Assembly (NCBI GenBank): GCA_019236735.1
Contig: JAFAIM010000036.1
Location: forward strand, 1-49,687
Direction of reading: 5' to 3'
Length of the DNA: 49,687 nucleotides
Source of the DNA: Burkholderiaceae bacterium
Lineage (GTDB): Bacteria; Pseudomonadota; Gammaproteobacteria; Burkholderiales; Burkholderiaceae_F
The position numbers and the translations under genes are program-made. Below the pieces are notes generated by a model, which ran no database searches, was not told the DNA's origin, and saw only the letters and a program-made list of their open reading frames with translations. Positions 49,079-49,687 of the stretch are shown here, piece after piece (the first letter of the stretch is position 1; every line of letters starts with the position of its first letter).

Positions 49079-49299
49079 AGCGAATGCAGGCGGCTTCTTG
49101 CCTCGCTCCAGGGAACCGGCCGCGTGGCTCCGGTGCGAAGCGCGATGCGGCGACGGTGGATCTCCTCGCGCCACGCGTCGGAGATCTCGGGATCCTCGCT
49201 GGATTCGAGGCTTTCGAGCAAGGCGATAACTAGCGCCGACCGCTCCTCGACGGCTAGAGCGAGTGCCTCAGCCAAGATGTGGTCAACGCGAGCGTTCAT
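49075..49299 (-). CDS. Addiction-module antitoxin
   Basis: 74 residues from ATG 49299 (MNARVDHILAEALALAVEER). The compact acidic helical pattern with LSxxER-like ALAVEERSALVIALLESLE and the ending DAWREEIHRR match putative addiction-module component proteins paired with ParE toxins. It precedes and overlaps the toxin gene, the normal order. The frame continues upstream to 49419 but without a sensible N-terminus. Confidence 0.85.
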   Translation of the reverse strand: MNARVDHILAEALALAVEERSALVIALLESLESSEDPEISDAWREEIHRRRIALRTGATRPVPWSEARSRLHSL

Positions 49300-49508
49300 G
49301 GCCAGCAGTCTAGCACCGCGCAGCAACTCGAGAGCTGCCCGCTCGGCGTGAATTTCGGAGCTGAAGTACTCCATGATTGACGATCTTCCAGAACGATGTC
49401 GAAAGCAAACGAGAGACAATGTCAGAGAGGATGTAAGTGCCCGTGGCCAGGGGAGCTATGTGGATGAAAGGATTACGTACGCTTCTGGCGAACCGAGGGT
49501 GATTTTCG

Positions 49509-49687
49509 ATGCAGGACATTTGTGAGCTCGAGCCCGTCTCATCGCTCGATGGCGAGTTCATACCGATGTGGTTTGATGACGACGCGTGCACTTGGGACGA
49601 TAAGCGCCTCCATCGAGTCGGTTCGCTTCAAGAGGCTTGGCTGACTCCCCAGCTCCATCTGTACCGACCGGCAAGGGTCGCGACGCC
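49509..49687 (+). CDS. Hypothetical protein, cut by the window end
   Basis: At least 59 residues from ATG 49509 (MQDICELEPVSSLDGEFIPM), acidic and aromatic (WFDDDACTWDD), open to the window end. GAGGG lies about 10 bases upstream. Composition is less GC-rich than the neighbours, like the flanking toxin-antitoxin region. Family not recognised; the WD..R..R pattern is faintly like some immunity proteins, which is only a guess. The stretch 49300-49508 holds no convincing gene. Confidence 0.5.
   Translation, partial: MQDICELEPVSSLDGEFIPMWFDDDACTWDDKRLHRVGSLQEAWLTPQLHLYRPARVAT

Noticed and set aside
49310-49591. 93-codon minus-strand frame near the window end
   Set aside because: No ribosome site, Ser/Ile-rich composition without domain, and it overlaps the more credible plus-strand ORF at 49509.

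Overview
The window looks like chromosomal DNA of a high-GC betaproteobacterium, probably order Burkholderiales. The evidence is the gene order rpsO-pnp-tpiA-secG-tRNA-Leu-nuoABCDEF, the block ilvB-ilvN-ilvC-psd-pssA-leuA, the ECF sigma factor/DUF3619/DUF3106 trio, an intracellular PHB depolymerase and two DUF1631 proteins. Genus and species cannot be decided from the sequence alone.

Layout. 1-8.6 kb (minus): complex I genes nuoF (cut by the window edge) to nuoA, tRNA-Leu(GAG), secG, tpiA, pnp, rpsO. 8.67-8.86 kb: a 182-bp IS630-type MITE inserted in the TAG stop codon of leuA. 8.85-15.5 kb (minus): leuA behind a probable attenuation leader, pssA, psd, ilvC, ilvN, ilvB, covering branched-chain amino acid and phosphatidylethanolamine synthesis. 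15.7-21.8 kb (plus): ECF sigma operon, ferredoxin fdxA, PHB depolymerase, a PA2779/PA2778-like pair, a short RnfB-like ferredoxin and nth.

21.9-33 kb is the most interesting accessory region. It holds a PQQ alcohol dehydrogenase with the Asp-x-Asp signature of lanthanide-dependent enzymes, its cytochrome c (PedF type), a quinoprotein-associated periplasmic binding protein, an AcoR-type sigma-54 activator, a NosR-like flavo-iron-sulfur membrane protein with its flavin transferase ApbE, an aldehyde dehydrogenase and a DUF779 protein. Three good and one weaker -24/-12 (sigma-54) promoters lie in front of these units, so the cluster reads as one alcohol-oxidation regulon: alcohol to aldehyde in the periplasm, electrons to cytochrome c, and aldehyde to acid in the cytoplasm.

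33-37.3 kb: a WYL/YafY-type regulator with a clear palindromic operator and a divergent 52-residue ORF, a secreted S9 prolyl oligopeptidase and a cysteine-rich secreted protein. 37.3-45.1 kb (minus): a stand-alone GspE/PilB-like ATPase translationally coupled to a DUF1631 protein, a spermidine-synthase-like protein whose upstream region and apparent start codon come from a second, 73-bp TA-flanked palindromic element, and a second DUF1631 paralogue. 45.1-49.7 kb: a hypoxanthine-DNA glycosylase, htpG, a PhzF-family protein, a ParE-type toxin-antitoxin pair and an ORF cut by the window end. No rRNA, CRISPR array, complete IS or prophage was seen.
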